NCBI GenBank assembly: GCA_017881265.1
Contig: JADGRA010000015.1
Coordinates: 109,744-173,743 of the forward strand
Source of the DNA: Myxococcaceae bacterium
GTDB lineage: Bacteria; Myxococcota; Myxococcia; Myxococcales; Myxococcaceae
Reading direction: 5' to 3'
DNA: 64,000 nt
The position numbers and the translations under genes were made by a program. Positions 50,034 to 58,692 of the stretch are shown piece after piece (the stretch's first letter is position 1; the number at the start of each line of letters is the position of its first letter). Under the pieces are notes generated by a model that saw only the letters and a program-made list of their open reading frames with translations, made no database searches and was not told the origin of the DNA.

Positions 50034-50852
50034 ATGCCGGAGCTACCCGAGGTGGAGATTGCCCGACGCAACCTCGAGCACTGGCTGCAGGGCACGGCGG
50101 TGACGGCGGCCCAGGCCGACCGCACCCGGGTGTTCCGCGGGGCCGACCGGTCCGCCTTCGAGCGGCTCCGCGGGCGGCTGGCCTTCTCGCGTCGCCGGGG
50201 CAAGACGTTGCTGCTCGGCTTCGAGGGCAACCAGGGCTTCCTCTCCCACCTCGGGATGACTGGGAAGTGGGTGTGCCGCGCCGCCGGCCAGGGCGAGCCG
50301 TACAGCCGGGCGCGACTCGTCCTCGCCAATGGCACGGTGCTGCACTACCGCGACCCGCGCCAGTTTGGCCGCATTCACCCGGCCCCGGCCGACGCCCTGG
50401 AGCATCTGCCGGACGTGCGGCGGCTGGGGGTGGACCCGCTGTTGGACCGCCTGGACGCCCGGGCGCTGAAGGCCGTCTTCGGCACCTCCCGCGCTCCCCT
50501 CAAGGTGGCCCTGCTGGACCAGGCCCGCGTGGCCGGGCTGGGCAACATTCACGCCGCCGAGGCGCTGTGGCGCTCGAAGCTGTCGCCCTTCCGCCCGGCC
50601 GGCGCGCTGACGGACGCCGAGTGGCGACGGCTGGCCACGGCCATCAAGGCCTCCATCCGCTTCGCGCTGTCCCGGGAGACGGACGAGGAGATTGCCTACG
50701 TCGAGGAGCCCGGCACGCCGAATCCCTTCCGGGTGTACGGACGGGCAGGGAAGCGCTGTTTCCGCTGTCGGGGCACCGTGCACCGCGTCCGACAGGGGGG
50801 CCGCTCCACCTATTTCTGTCCCCGGTGCCAGCCGGGGAGGAGGAAGTCATGA
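50034..50852 (+). CDS. mutM: Formamidopyrimidine-DNA glycosylase (MutM/Fpg)
   Basis: MutM excises 8-oxoguanine and other oxidised purines and cleaves the abasic site. The catalytic N-terminal Pro follows Met in MPELPEVEIARRNL, which fixes the start at ATG 50034 even though an in-frame ATG lies 12 bases earlier. Other marks are LSHLGMTGKW, LLDQARVAGLGNIHAAEALW and a C-terminal zinc finger (CFRCRGTVHR ... YFCPRCQP). At 272 residues it is full length. The ATGA overlap couples it to the epimerase gene. The neighbouring superoxide dismutase is divergent from it. Confidence 0.95.
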   Translation: MPELPEVEIARRNLEHWLQGTAVTAAQADRTRVFRGADRSAFERLRGRLAFSRRRGKTLLLGFEGNQGFLSHLGMTGKWVCRAAGQGEPYSRARLVLANGTVLHYRDPRQFGRIHPAPADALEHLPDVRRLGVDPLLDRLDARALKAVFGTSRAPLKVALLDQARVAGLGNIHAAEALWRSKLSPFRPAGALTDAEWRRLATAIKASIRFALSRETDEEIAYVEEPGTPNPFRVYGRAGKRCFRCRGTVHRVRQGGRSTYFCPRCQPGRRKS

Positions 50853-51265
50853 CGGTGAAGTCCAAGGGCTTGGACCACGTGGCCATTGTCGTACGGGACC
50901 TGGACGCGGCCATCCGCCTGTACCGGGACACGCTGGGGCTGGAGCTGACCCAAGTGGAAGAAGTCCCCGAACAACAGGTCACCACGGCCATTTTTGGCCG
51001 GGGCATGGGGCGGGTGGAGCTCATCTGCCCCACCACGGCGGACTCGGGCGTGGCGCGCTTCCTGGAGAAGCGGGGCGAGGGGCTGCACCACATCTGTCTG
51101 GAGGTGGAGGACCTGGAGGCGGCGCTTGGGGCCCTGCGGGCCGCCGGCGCCCCTCTCGTCGACCAATCCCCCCGTCCGGGAGCGGGCGGGGCGCGGGTGG
51201 CCTTCGTGCATCCCCGAGGAGCGCGGGGAGTCCTCACCGAGCTGCGCGAGGGCCCGAAGGACTAA
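50849..51265 (+). CDS. mce: Methylmalonyl-CoA epimerase
   Basis: The 138-residue VOC-fold enzyme converts (S)- to (R)-methylmalonyl-CoA for propionyl-CoA use. Motifs are KGLDHVAIVVRDLDAAI (metal His), GEGLHHICLEVEDLEAAL (second His) and GVLTELRE (Glu ligand), with RPGAGGARVAFVHP typical of the family. Its ATG overlaps the mutM stop. The last 4 bases overlap the convergent lipoprotein gene. It connects functionally with the PduO enzyme that makes coenzyme B12 for the mutase. Confidence 0.93.
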   Translation: MTVKSKGLDHVAIVVRDLDAAIRLYRDTLGLELTQVEEVPEQQVTTAIFGRGMGRVELICPTTADSGVARFLEKRGEGLHHICLEVEDLEAALGALRAAGAPLVDQSPRPGAGGARVAFVHPRGARGVLTELREGPKD

Positions 51266-51591
51266 TGCAACGGCCCGCCATCCGGCAGGAATTCGAAGCA
51301 GAACAGCGCTGGCGTGGGGTCCTTGTTGGGGTCATCAGCCAACAGACAGGAGCCGGCGTCATTCGGGCAGTCCGCCACCGAGTTACAGGAGTGGGTGCAG
51401 AAGCAACCCTCCTGCCCCTGGTAGACGCACTTGCACAACAGGGTGCCGCTGCACGGGGCGCCGGTGGCGTACACCGTACAGGCCTCGCCGTAGCTGGCCG
51501 GGGCGGTGCCGCTGCTGCTGCAGGCGGCCGCCAGCCCGACTGCGCCGACGGCGAGCAGGCAGACCAAGAAGGTGCGAAAGGTGCGGTTCAT
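51262..51591 (-). CDS. Small Cys-rich lipoprotein
   Basis: The 109-residue product has a lipoprotein signal peptide, FLVCLLAVGAVGLAAACSSS, with the lipobox AAC. The mature part has about ten Cys in a compact pattern (ACTVYATGAPCSGTLLCKC, EGCFCTHSCNSVADCPN, GSCLLADDPN), suggesting a disulfide-stabilised EGF- or Dickkopf-like module such as those common in myxobacterial secreted proteins. Function unknown. ATG 51591 sits directly before the signal; the longer frame is not convincing. Confidence 0.82.
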   Translation of the reverse strand: MNRTFRTFLVCLLAVGAVGLAAACSSSGTAPASYGEACTVYATGAPCSGTLLCKCVYQGQEGCFCTHSCNSVADCPNDAGSCLLADDPNKDPTPALFCFEFLPDGGPLH

Positions 51592-51702
51592 GGGCTGGCA
51601 GCGTAACTCGGAAACCGTACCAACGCCCAAGGTGCGGCGTTGACACACCAGGGGGTGGTGGCTTTACTGCCGCGCCCTTTCTGCCGCCTCTGGAGAAGAC
51701 AC

Positions 51703-53643
51703 GTGAAGGTACCCGCACTGGCGGCGTTCCTCGTCTGCAGCACCGCCCTCGCACAGACTCCCACCTCCACGCCCCCGGCAGCTGCGACGGCGGGGAAGCC
51801 GGCTGCGCCGGCGCCCACCGACGCGCCCAGCGCGGGCAAGGCGTCGGCGGCGGGCCCGGCCTCGACGGTGCAGCTGGATGCCGCCATTCAGGCGGAAATC
51901 GACGCCAAGGTGGCACAGGCGAAGAAGGAGCTGCAGGACGAGATGCGGGCGCAGTCCGCCACCAACGCGGCGACGCAGGCCGGGTGGGAGGACGCGAGCG
52001 TCACCAACCGGACCAAGCTGCAGCTCTTCGTCGCCCACGGCTACTTCCGAACGCGGGTCGACCTCTTCAACTACTTCGACTTGGCCCAGCCGGCGTTCAA
52101 CTACTACTACCTGTTTCCGGTGCCGGACAGCGGCAACCTCAACACCAACCAAGGCACCCACACCATCACCGGGGTCAACATGCGGTTCCGGCTCGAGCCG
52201 ACCATCAACGTCTCGGAGGAGCTGCGCATCAAGTCGCAAATCGACATGCTGGACAACCTGGTGTGGGGCAGCACGCCGGCCTACGCCTATTCGCAGTACC
52301 AGGGCACCAGCGTGGCGTTTCTGGGAACCGGCCAAGTCTCCCCGGTGGCGGGCGTCAATGCGGCGTTGGACGCCGTCCAGGTGAAGCAAGTCTACGGGGA
52401 GGTGTCCACGCCGGTCGGCCTGCTCAAGTTCGGCCGAATGGCCACCAATTTCGGCCTGGGCATCAACTACAACGACGGCACCTGTCTGGACTGTGACCTG
52501 CAGACGGACGTCGACGCCTTCCAGTTCATCGCCGAGCCGTTGCCCGGCTTCTTTGTCATCCCGATGATTCAGGTGGACGTCGCCGGCTTCGTCGTCACCC
52601 CGACGCTCAGCAGCTCCGAGTCCTACCCGCTCGGCAACACCGACGGTTCCACCACCTTGCGCATCATCCTGGCGAAGCTGGACACCGAGCAGCAGGCCAA
52701 GGCCAAAATCAACTCTGGCGGCGCGGTCTTCAACTTCGGGCTCGACTTCGCCTACCGGACGCAGAAGTACGAGTACAAGCAGGTCGGCTCGCTGCCCGGA
52801 ACGCCGCCGATTAACGTTAATCCGAACGAGCCCTACAGCTCCATCAGCCCCACGCTCGCCAACCGCGTCGCGCGCTTCGGCAACCTGTCCATTCCCGACA
52901 TCTGGCTCAAGTTCGAGAACCGCACCTTCCGCGTCGAGTTGGAGGCCGTCTCCTACCTGGGCATCTTCTCCGCGCCCATCCTTCCGGGAGGCCAAACCGC
53001 CAACGTCAACGTGGTCGAGTACGGCGTCGCCGGCGAGGCGGCGATGAAACTCCTCAACGGCGGCTTGGTGCTCACCTTCAAGGGCGGCTTCGCGAGCGGC
53101 GACAAAGCTCCGGGCTTCGGCGTGAAGGTCACCCGGCCCACCCAGGCGCCGGGGGCCACCAGCACCGCGGCCCAGCCCGGGGACATCGACGGCGCGCAGT
53201 TCGGCCGGCACTACCCCTGCCCGGGCAACCCGGCAGTCACCTGCACCGACGCGGACATCCGCAACTATGACTTCAACCCCGACTACCACATCGACCAGAT
53301 TCTCTGGCGCTACATCATCGGGACCATCACCGACGCCTGGTACATCCGGCCCGAGGCGACGTGGAACATCACCGACTCGCTGTCGCTGGATGGCGAGATG
53401 ATTTATTCGCAGGCCATCTACACCAGTTCCACGCCCTCGGCGTCGCAGACCGGACTCGGCAGCAACGCGCTCGGGCTCGAGTTCGACCTGGGCCTCCGCT
53501 ACCAAACCGAGGACGGCCTCTTCGTCTGGTTCTACTACGGCCTCCTCATCCCGTTCGGCGGTCTGCAAAACACCTCCACCTTCGTCACGCCCGGCACCCA
53601 CGTGGCGCAGAGCCTCCGGGGGATGATTGGAATCCGCTTCTAG
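51703..53643 (+). CDS. TIGR04551-like outer-membrane beta-barrel protein
   Basis: The 646-residue protein starts with a signal peptide (VPALAAFLVCSTALAQ) and an Ala/Pro-rich spacer, then a short coiled-coil segment (QAEIDAKVAQAKKELQDEMR) and a long series of beta strands rich in aromatic residues, closing with GMIGIRF, a terminal Phe as in outer-membrane barrels. Its layout fits the myxobacterial TIGR04551 family, of unknown role. GGAG 8 bases before GTG 51703 decides the start. It is divergent from the Cys-rich lipoprotein gene. Confidence 0.82.
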   Translation: MKVPALAAFLVCSTALAQTPTSTPPAAATAGKPAAPAPTDAPSAGKASAAGPASTVQLDAAIQAEIDAKVAQAKKELQDEMRAQSATNAATQAGWEDASVTNRTKLQLFVAHGYFRTRVDLFNYFDLAQPAFNYYYLFPVPDSGNLNTNQGTHTITGVNMRFRLEPTINVSEELRIKSQIDMLDNLVWGSTPAYAYSQYQGTSVAFLGTGQVSPVAGVNAALDAVQVKQVYGEVSTPVGLLKFGRMATNFGLGINYNDGTCLDCDLQTDVDAFQFIAEPLPGFFVIPMIQVDVAGFVVTPTLSSSESYPLGNTDGSTTLRIILAKLDTEQQAKAKINSGGAVFNFGLDFAYRTQKYEYKQVGSLPGTPPINVNPNEPYSSISPTLANRVARFGNLSIPDIWLKFENRTFRVELEAVSYLGIFSAPILPGGQTANVNVVEYGVAGEAAMKLLNGGLVLTFKGGFASGDKAPGFGVKVTRPTQAPGATSTAAQPGDIDGAQFGRHYPCPGNPAVTCTDADIRNYDFNPDYHIDQILWRYIIGTITDAWYIRPEATWNITDSLSLDGEMIYSQAIYTSSTPSASQTGLGSNALGLEFDLGLRYQTEDGLFVWFYYGLLIPFGGLQNTSTFVTPGTHVAQSLRGMIGIRF

Positions 53644-53668
53644 CGCCGGCGGGAAGCGCGCCCGCTTC

Positions 53669-53794
53669 TTGCGGCGCGGCGCCACGTTCCTCGTCCTGTC
53701 CGGTGTTCTTGCCGGCTGCGGCGTCCGGGCCAACCCCAAGCCGCCGCTGCCGGAGATGCACCCGCCGCCCCCCCCGGCCGACGCCGGCCGCTGA
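53669..53794 (+). CDS. LptM/LppL-like 41-residue lipoprotein upstream of lysA
   Basis: A tiny frame from TTG 53669 encodes TFLVLSGVLAGCGVRANPKP, a lipobox (LAGC) followed by a short Pro-rich tail ending PPADAGR. Small lipoproteins of this kind stand directly before lysA or dapF in many proteobacteria (LppL, YifL/LptM); LptM helps assembly of the lipopolysaccharide transporter LptD. The position 48 bases before lysA supports the gene although the start codon and ribosome site are weak and the sequence after Cys differs from the usual GxKGPL text. Confidence 0.55.
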   Translation: MRRGATFLVLSGVLAGCGVRANPKPPLPEMHPPPPPADAGR

Positions 53795-53842
53795 CGGCCG
53801 GCGAAGGCTTCGGGACCGAAGGAGGAAACGCCCAAGCCCGCC

Positions 53843-55090
53843 ATGGACCACTTCCACTACCGGCGAGGCATGCTGCACGCCGAGGGCGTGTCGCTCGCCA
53901 CCCTCGGGACCGAGGTCGGCACGCCCACCTACGTCTACGCGGAGGCGACGCTTCGGCGGCACTGGGAGGTGGTGTCCCACGCCTTCGCCGGGCGGCCGAC
54001 GCTGGTGTGCTACTCGGTGAAGGCCAACTCCAACCTCGCGTTGCTCTCGCGCTTCGCCGAGTGGGGGGCCGGCTTCGACGTGGTGTCCGGCGGGGAGCTG
54101 GCCCGGGTGGAGCGCGCGGGCGGTCAGCCCCGGCGCACCGTCTTCGCTGGCGTCGGGAAGACGAAACGCGAGCTGCAGCAGGCCCTGGGCAGTGGCGTGC
54201 TGCTCTTCAACGTGGAAAGCGCCGAGGAACTCGAGCTGCTCGACCAGGTGGCGCGCGCGGCCGGGGTGCGCGCGCCCTTCGCCATCCGCGTCAACCCGGA
54301 CGTCGACGCGCGCACCCACCGCAGCATCTCCACCGGATTGAAGACGTCCAAGTTCGGCGTCCCGCTGGCCGAGGCCCGCGCCCTGTACCAGCGCAGCCGC
54401 CAGCTGCGGGGCCTTCTGGCCAAAGGCGTGGACTGCCATATCGGCAGCCAGCTCACCCGGGTGGGGCCGCTGGCCCAGGCGGTCCGTCGCGTGGCGGCCC
54501 TCTACCGGCAGCTGGCGGCCGAGGGCCACCCGCTCGGGCTTCTCGACGTCGGCGGAGGACTCGGCATTCGCTACCGCAGCGAGGCTCCCCCCGGGCCCGA
54601 GGCCTGGGCCAAGGTGCTGCGGGCGGCCACCGCGGACATCGCGGCCACCCTGGTGGTGGAGCCCGGCCGGGTGCTGGTGGGCAATGCCGGCGTGCTGCTC
54701 ACCCGCGTGCTGTACAGAAAGCCCGGACACGCTCGGCGCTTCGTCGTGGTGGACGCTGGGATGAATGACTTACTGCGCCCCGCCCTCTACGGGGCGGAGC
54801 ACGAGGTGGTCAGCGTCCGCCAGCGGCGGGGCAGGCGCGTGCTTTTGGACGTGGTGGGCCCGGTGTGCGAGTCGACGGATACCCTGGCCGCCGGCCGGCA
54901 CCTGGTGCTGCCGCTGCAGGGAGAGCTGCTCGCCATCCGCACCGCCGGGGCCTACGGAATGAGCATGGCCAGCAACTACAACGGGCGGCCCAGGCCGGCC
55001 GAGGTGCTCGTCTCCGGCCGGCGCTGGCAGGTGGTGCGGACGCGGGAGACGCTTCGAGACCTCTGGCGCGGCGAGTCGACGGGACGCTAG
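53843..55090 (+). CDS. lysA: Diaminopimelate decarboxylase
   Basis: LysA makes L-lysine from meso-diaminopimelate with pyridoxal phosphate. The PLP lysine is Lys 60 in LVCYSVKANSNLALL. Other family marks are GFDVVSGGELARV, VDCHIGSQLT, LDVGGGLGIRY, VVEPGRVLVGNAG, the active-site Cys in GPVCESTDTLA and AYGMSMASNYNGRPRP. The 415-residue length is standard. It begins the lysine run lysA-dapA-dapB, 24 bases before dapA. Confidence 0.97.
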   Translation: MDHFHYRRGMLHAEGVSLATLGTEVGTPTYVYAEATLRRHWEVVSHAFAGRPTLVCYSVKANSNLALLSRFAEWGAGFDVVSGGELARVERAGGQPRRTVFAGVGKTKRELQQALGSGVLLFNVESAEELELLDQVARAAGVRAPFAIRVNPDVDARTHRSISTGLKTSKFGVPLAEARALYQRSRQLRGLLAKGVDCHIGSQLTRVGPLAQAVRRVAALYRQLAAEGHPLGLLDVGGGLGIRYRSEAPPGPEAWAKVLRAATADIAATLVVEPGRVLVGNAGVLLTRVLYRKPGHARRFVVVDAGMNDLLRPALYGAEHEVVSVRQRRGRRVLLDVVGPVCESTDTLAAGRHLVLPLQGELLAIRTAGAYGMSMASNYNGRPRPAEVLVSGRRWQVVRTRETLRDLWRGESTGR

Positions 55091-55114
55091 GGTGCCCCCT
55101 CACAGACGCGCGCC

Positions 55115-56002
55115 ATGCTCCAACTCTCCGGCTCCCTGACTGCCCTAGCGACCCCTTTCCGGGACGGACGCTTCGACGAGGAGGCTTACCGGGCCCTCAT
55201 CGCCGACCAGCTTGCGCACGGCACCTCGGGCCTGGTGCCGGTGGGCACCACCGGCGAGGCTGTCACCCTCAGCAGCGCCGAGCGGGCGCGGGTGGTGCGC
55301 GTGGCGGTGGAGGCGGCCCGGGGGCGCGTCCCGGTGGTGGGGGGTGCCGGAAGCAACTCCACCGAGGCCACCATCGCGGGCATTGCCCAGGTGCGCGAGG
55401 TCGGCGCCGACGCGGCGCTGGTGGTGACGCCCTACTACAACAAGCCCAACCAGGCCGGGCTGCTGGCCCACTACCGGGCCTGCGCCCGGGCCCACCCGGG
55501 CTTCCCGCTGGTGCCCTACAACGTGCCGGGACGCACCGGGTGTGACTTGCTGCCGGACACCTGCCTTCGCCTGTGCGACTTGCCGGAGGTGGTGGCCCTG
55601 AAGGAAGCCACCGGCAGCATGGCGCGCGCGGTGGACCTCCGGGAGAAGTGCGGAGACCGCCTGACGCTGCTGTCCGGAGACGACTTCACGGTGGCGCCCT
55701 TCATCGCCGTGGGGGGAGAGGGCGTCATCTCCGTCTCCTCCAACGTCGTCCCACAGCAGATGGCCGACCTGGTGGCGGCGGCGCGGGCCGGAGAACGCAC
55801 GCGCGCGCGGGACCTCCAGGTGGAGCTGAATGCGCTGCACCAGCTGCTCTTCGTCGAGCCCAACCCCATCCCGGTGAAGTGGGCGCTGCACCTTCTGGGA
55901 CGCTTCTCGGCCGAGATTCGCCTTCCCCTGGTTGCGTTGGGCGAGCCGCACGCCAGCGCGCTGGCGGCCGAGCTGAAGCGGCTGGGGCTGCTCCGGACCT
56001 AG
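55115..56002 (+). CDS. dapA: 4-Hydroxy-tetrahydrodipicolinate synthase
   Basis: DapA condenses pyruvate with aspartate semialdehyde, the first step specific to diaminopimelate and lysine. The Schiff-base Lys 163 is in VVALKEATGS; the triad region VPVGTTGEAVTL, TPYYNKPNQ and PYNVPGRTG is intact. At 295 residues it is full length. It is followed after 6 bases by dapB, so the order of genes matches the pathway. Confidence 0.97.
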   Translation: MLQLSGSLTALATPFRDGRFDEEAYRALIADQLAHGTSGLVPVGTTGEAVTLSSAERARVVRVAVEAARGRVPVVGGAGSNSTEATIAGIAQVREVGADAALVVTPYYNKPNQAGLLAHYRACARAHPGFPLVPYNVPGRTGCDLLPDTCLRLCDLPEVVALKEATGSMARAVDLREKCGDRLTLLSGDDFTVAPFIAVGGEGVISVSSNVVPQQMADLVAAARAGERTRARDLQVELNALHQLLFVEPNPIPVKWALHLLGRFSAEIRLPLVALGEPHASALAAELKRLGLLRT

Positions 56003-56008
56003 AGGCCC

Positions 56009-56815
56009 ATGCCGAGGCGCGTCCTGGTCACGGGAGTCACCGGCCGCATGGGCGCCGCCGTCCTGCGGGCGGTGCGCGGAGACGTGCGCTTCAGCGTGGT
56101 GGGCGGCACCGTGCGCCCGGGAAGCGGGCTGGCCGGGCAGGACGCGGGGGTGCTGGCCGGGGTGGGGCCGCTCGGCGCCCCCGTCTTCGAGGAGGTGACG
56201 GCGGCCTTTGCCAAGGCACGCCCCGAGGTCGTCATCGACTTCTCCCACCCGGAGTCCACCGCGGCGTGCGCCGAGGCCTGTGCACAGCGGGGGGCCGCCC
56301 TGGTGGTGGGTACCACCGGCCTGTCAGCGGCGGTGCGCGAGACGCTGGACCGGGCGTCGCGTTCCACCGCCGTGGTGCTGTCGCCCAACATGTCGGTGGG
56401 CATCAACGTGCTTTTCGACGTGGCCGCGCACCTGGTGCGCGTGCTGGGCGACGCTTGGGACGTCGAGGTCTTGGAACTGCACCACCGGGCCAAGCGGGAC
56501 GCACCAAGCGGGACGGCACTCCGGCTGGCCGAGGTGCTGGCCAAGGCGGCCGGGCACGACGCCTCGGTGTTTCGTCTGGCGCGGGCCGGGGAGGTGGGGC
56601 CGCGGCCGGCCGGGGAGATTGGACTGCAGACGCTGCGGGGCGGGGACGTGGTGGGCGAGCACACCCTCTTCTTCCTGTCCGACGGCGAGCGCATCGAGTT
56701 GACTCACCGGGCCACCAGCCGGGAACAGTTTGCCCGCGGCGCCGTCCGCGCGGCGGCGTGGGCCTCGGCGCAGGAGGCCGGGCTGTACAGCATGCAGGAC
56801 GTCCTCGGCCTATGA
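56009..56815 (+). CDS. dapB: 4-Hydroxy-tetrahydrodipicolinate reductase
   Basis: DapB reduces the DapA product with NAD(P)H. The 268-residue protein has the nucleotide-binding start VTGVTGRMGAAVL, VIDFSHPESTAACAE, VVGTTGLSAAV, the active-site block ELHHRAKRDAPSGTALRLAE and EHTLFFLSDGERIELTHRA. AGAGG lies just before the ATG. The TGA overlaps the ATG of folK, so the two are translated together. Confidence 0.97.
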   Translation: MPRRVLVTGVTGRMGAAVLRAVRGDVRFSVVGGTVRPGSGLAGQDAGVLAGVGPLGAPVFEEVTAAFAKARPEVVIDFSHPESTAACAEACAQRGAALVVGTTGLSAAVRETLDRASRSTAVVLSPNMSVGINVLFDVAAHLVRVLGDAWDVEVLELHHRAKRDAPSGTALRLAEVLAKAAGHDASVFRLARAGEVGPRPAGEIGLQTLRGGDVVGEHTLFFLSDGERIELTHRATSREQFARGAVRAAAWASAQEAGLYSMQDVLGL

Positions 56816-57336
56816 GCGCCTCCCCGGGAGGCGAGCTGGTGTACGTCGGCCTTGGCTCCAACCTGGGGGACCGCGAGGCCCACCTGGCCGAGGCGGTGGC
56901 GGGCCTACGCGCGCTGGACGGGGTGACCGTGCTGCGGCGTTCCCGGCTGTACGACACCCTGGCGGTGGGGCCGCCGCAGCCCCGCTTCCTCAACGCCGTG
57001 GTGGAACTGCGCAGCGCACACTCGCCGCGCCGGCTGCTCGGCCTCCTCCAGGCGGTGGAGCGGCGGCTGGGACGGACCGCCAAGGGGCTTCAGCGCCCCC
57101 GCACGGTGGACCTCGACGTCCTGTTGTGGGGCGAGCGCATCCTTGCCGAGCCAGACTTCCAGATTCCGCACGGCGACATGCATCGGCGGCGCTTCGTGTT
57201 GGAGCCGCTCGCCGAGCTGGCCCCGGACGCGCGCCACCCTGTCCTCGGCCTCAGTGTCGGCGAGCTGTTGGCCGCCCTTCCAGAAGCCGACGTCCTTCCC
57301 GTCCCGGAGGCCCCGGCCTCCGTGGGCAAGCATTGA
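56812..57336 (+). CDS. folK: 2-Amino-4-hydroxy-6-hydroxymethyldihydropteridine pyrophosphokinase
   Basis: FolK transfers pyrophosphate from ATP to the pterin in folate synthesis. The 174-residue protein has YVGLGSNLGDREAHL at the start, then PQPRFLNAVVEL, and the signature RPRTVDLDVLLWGER followed by IPHGDMHRRRFVLEPLAELA. The start overlaps the dapB stop (ATGA). The last residues beyond the core are Pro/Glu-rich. Its pairing with lysine genes is a matter of shared transcription, not shared chemistry. Confidence 0.96.
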   Translation: MSASPGGELVYVGLGSNLGDREAHLAEAVAGLRALDGVTVLRRSRLYDTLAVGPPQPRFLNAVVELRSAHSPRRLLGLLQAVERRLGRTAKGLQRPRTVDLDVLLWGERILAEPDFQIPHGDMHRRRFVLEPLAELAPDARHPVLGLSVGELLAALPEADVLPVPEAPASVGKH

Positions 57337-57346
57337 GGTTTCCACC

Positions 57347-58684
57347 GTGACGCCTGCCCTCGCTCTTCTGTTCCTCCTCGGCGCCGATGCTCCCGCCCTG
57401 CCACCGGGCCACCCCCTCATCGGCGACGCCGGGCCGATGCTCAGGTCGGCCGGCCCCCTGCCTCCGGGACACCCGGCGCTGGACGCGGGACAGGCCCTGC
57501 GGCCCACCGGGCCGCTTCCGCCGGGGCATCCGGACATCTCCCGCGGGGGCACCGCCCCGAGTGCCCGCGACATTGTCCAGCAGCTGGACAGCACGCCGGA
57601 CCTCAAGACGCGTCCCAAGCCATTCGAGGTGGCCGCCTCCGTGGGGAAGCTGTACTTCGGCCAGGGACGCTACGAGGACGCCGAGGTGTACTTCCGCCAG
57701 GCGCAGCAGGGCGCCTCCGCGCTGCGCTCGCTGTACCTGGCCGAGCGCCGGCAGGTGAAGGGGAAGCTGCCGGACGCCGCCGCGGCCGGCTGTCCCCCGG
57801 CGGCGACGGCGGCGCCCGGCGCGGTGGCCGCGGCCGCCCAGGCGAAGGCCGACGCGAAGGACCATGCCGGCGCCGCGGCCTGCGCGCTGCAGGCACTCGC
57901 TCCTGCCCTGGAGGCCGTCGCCTTCCTGGGCAACGCGCTCTTCCTCGGCTCGGACGCCCCGGGGGCGCTTCAGGCCTACGCCTGGGTGCTGGAGGTGGAC
58001 CCGCTGCAGCCCCTCGCCCTGTATGGCCGGGCGGGCGTGCACTTCGAGACGCGGCCGGATGACATGGCCACGCTGCGCACGGTGAAGAAGGACCTCACGG
58101 ACTTGCTTCAAGCGTGGCCCAACATTCCCCAGGCGCCGCAGGCCCGGGCCCTGCTCGCACGCACCGAGGAGCTGCTGCGCGCCGGTGGCCTCGCCAAGTA
58201 CACGGCGGCGCATCCGAAATCCGCACCGCCCGCGGCCGGGACGGCAGTCGCGGCCGCGCCCCCTGCCCAGGGCGACTCGCTCCCGGCACTCAACCCGGAG
58301 ACGGTGGAAGCCATCCGCAGCGCCGAGCGCACGCCGGAGCTGCAGAAGGGGCTGGCGGACTTGGTGGAGCAGGGCGAGGACGCCCTCAGCAAGGGCCAGT
58401 ACCAGTCGGCGCTCGAGGCCTACCGCCGGGTGGTGCCCTTCGAGCCGGAGAATGGCCGGGCCAAGGCCGGCATGGCCTGGGCCCTGGTGGGCCTCAACCG
58501 CCAGCCGATGGCGGACCGCGTGTGGAGCGTCGCCGTGGAGTCGGACCCCCAGGCGGTGGACGCCTTGGGAGACCTTTTGGCGAAGAAGGGGAACGCCAAG
58601 GAGGCGCAGGCGCTGTGGGCGAAGCTTGCGACGACGTCGCCGGCCTACGCCCAGAAGGCCAACCTACAGAAGAAGCTGCACTAG
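57347..58684 (+). CDS. Secreted TPR-repeat protein with PPGHP repeats
   Basis: The 445-residue product starts with GTG 57347, preceded by GAGG, and has a short signal peptide (TPALALLFLLGADA). Just after it three near-identical units carrying LPPGHP occur at intervals of 20-25 residues (LPPGHPLIGDAG, LPPGHPALDAGQ, LPPGHPDISRGG). The rest consists of tetratricopeptide-like helices in two groups (about residues 85-280 and 325-445), with a Pro/Ala linker between. TPR proteins scaffold complexes. PPGHP motifs occur in periplasmic proteins near c-type cytochrome systems, which may be a clue. The gene follows folK by 10 bases. Confidence 0.78.
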   Translation: MTPALALLFLLGADAPALPPGHPLIGDAGPMLRSAGPLPPGHPALDAGQALRPTGPLPPGHPDISRGGTAPSARDIVQQLDSTPDLKTRPKPFEVAASVGKLYFGQGRYEDAEVYFRQAQQGASALRSLYLAERRQVKGKLPDAAAAGCPPAATAAPGAVAAAAQAKADAKDHAGAAACALQALAPALEAVAFLGNALFLGSDAPGALQAYAWVLEVDPLQPLALYGRAGVHFETRPDDMATLRTVKKDLTDLLQAWPNIPQAPQARALLARTEELLRAGGLAKYTAAHPKSAPPAAGTAVAAAPPAQGDSLPALNPETVEAIRSAERTPELQKGLADLVEQGEDALSKGQYQSALEAYRRVVPFEPENGRAKAGMAWALVGLNRQPMADRVWSVAVESDPQAVDALGDLLAKKGNAKEAQALWAKLATTSPAYAQKANLQKKLH

Positions 58685-58692
58685 GCCCGCCC

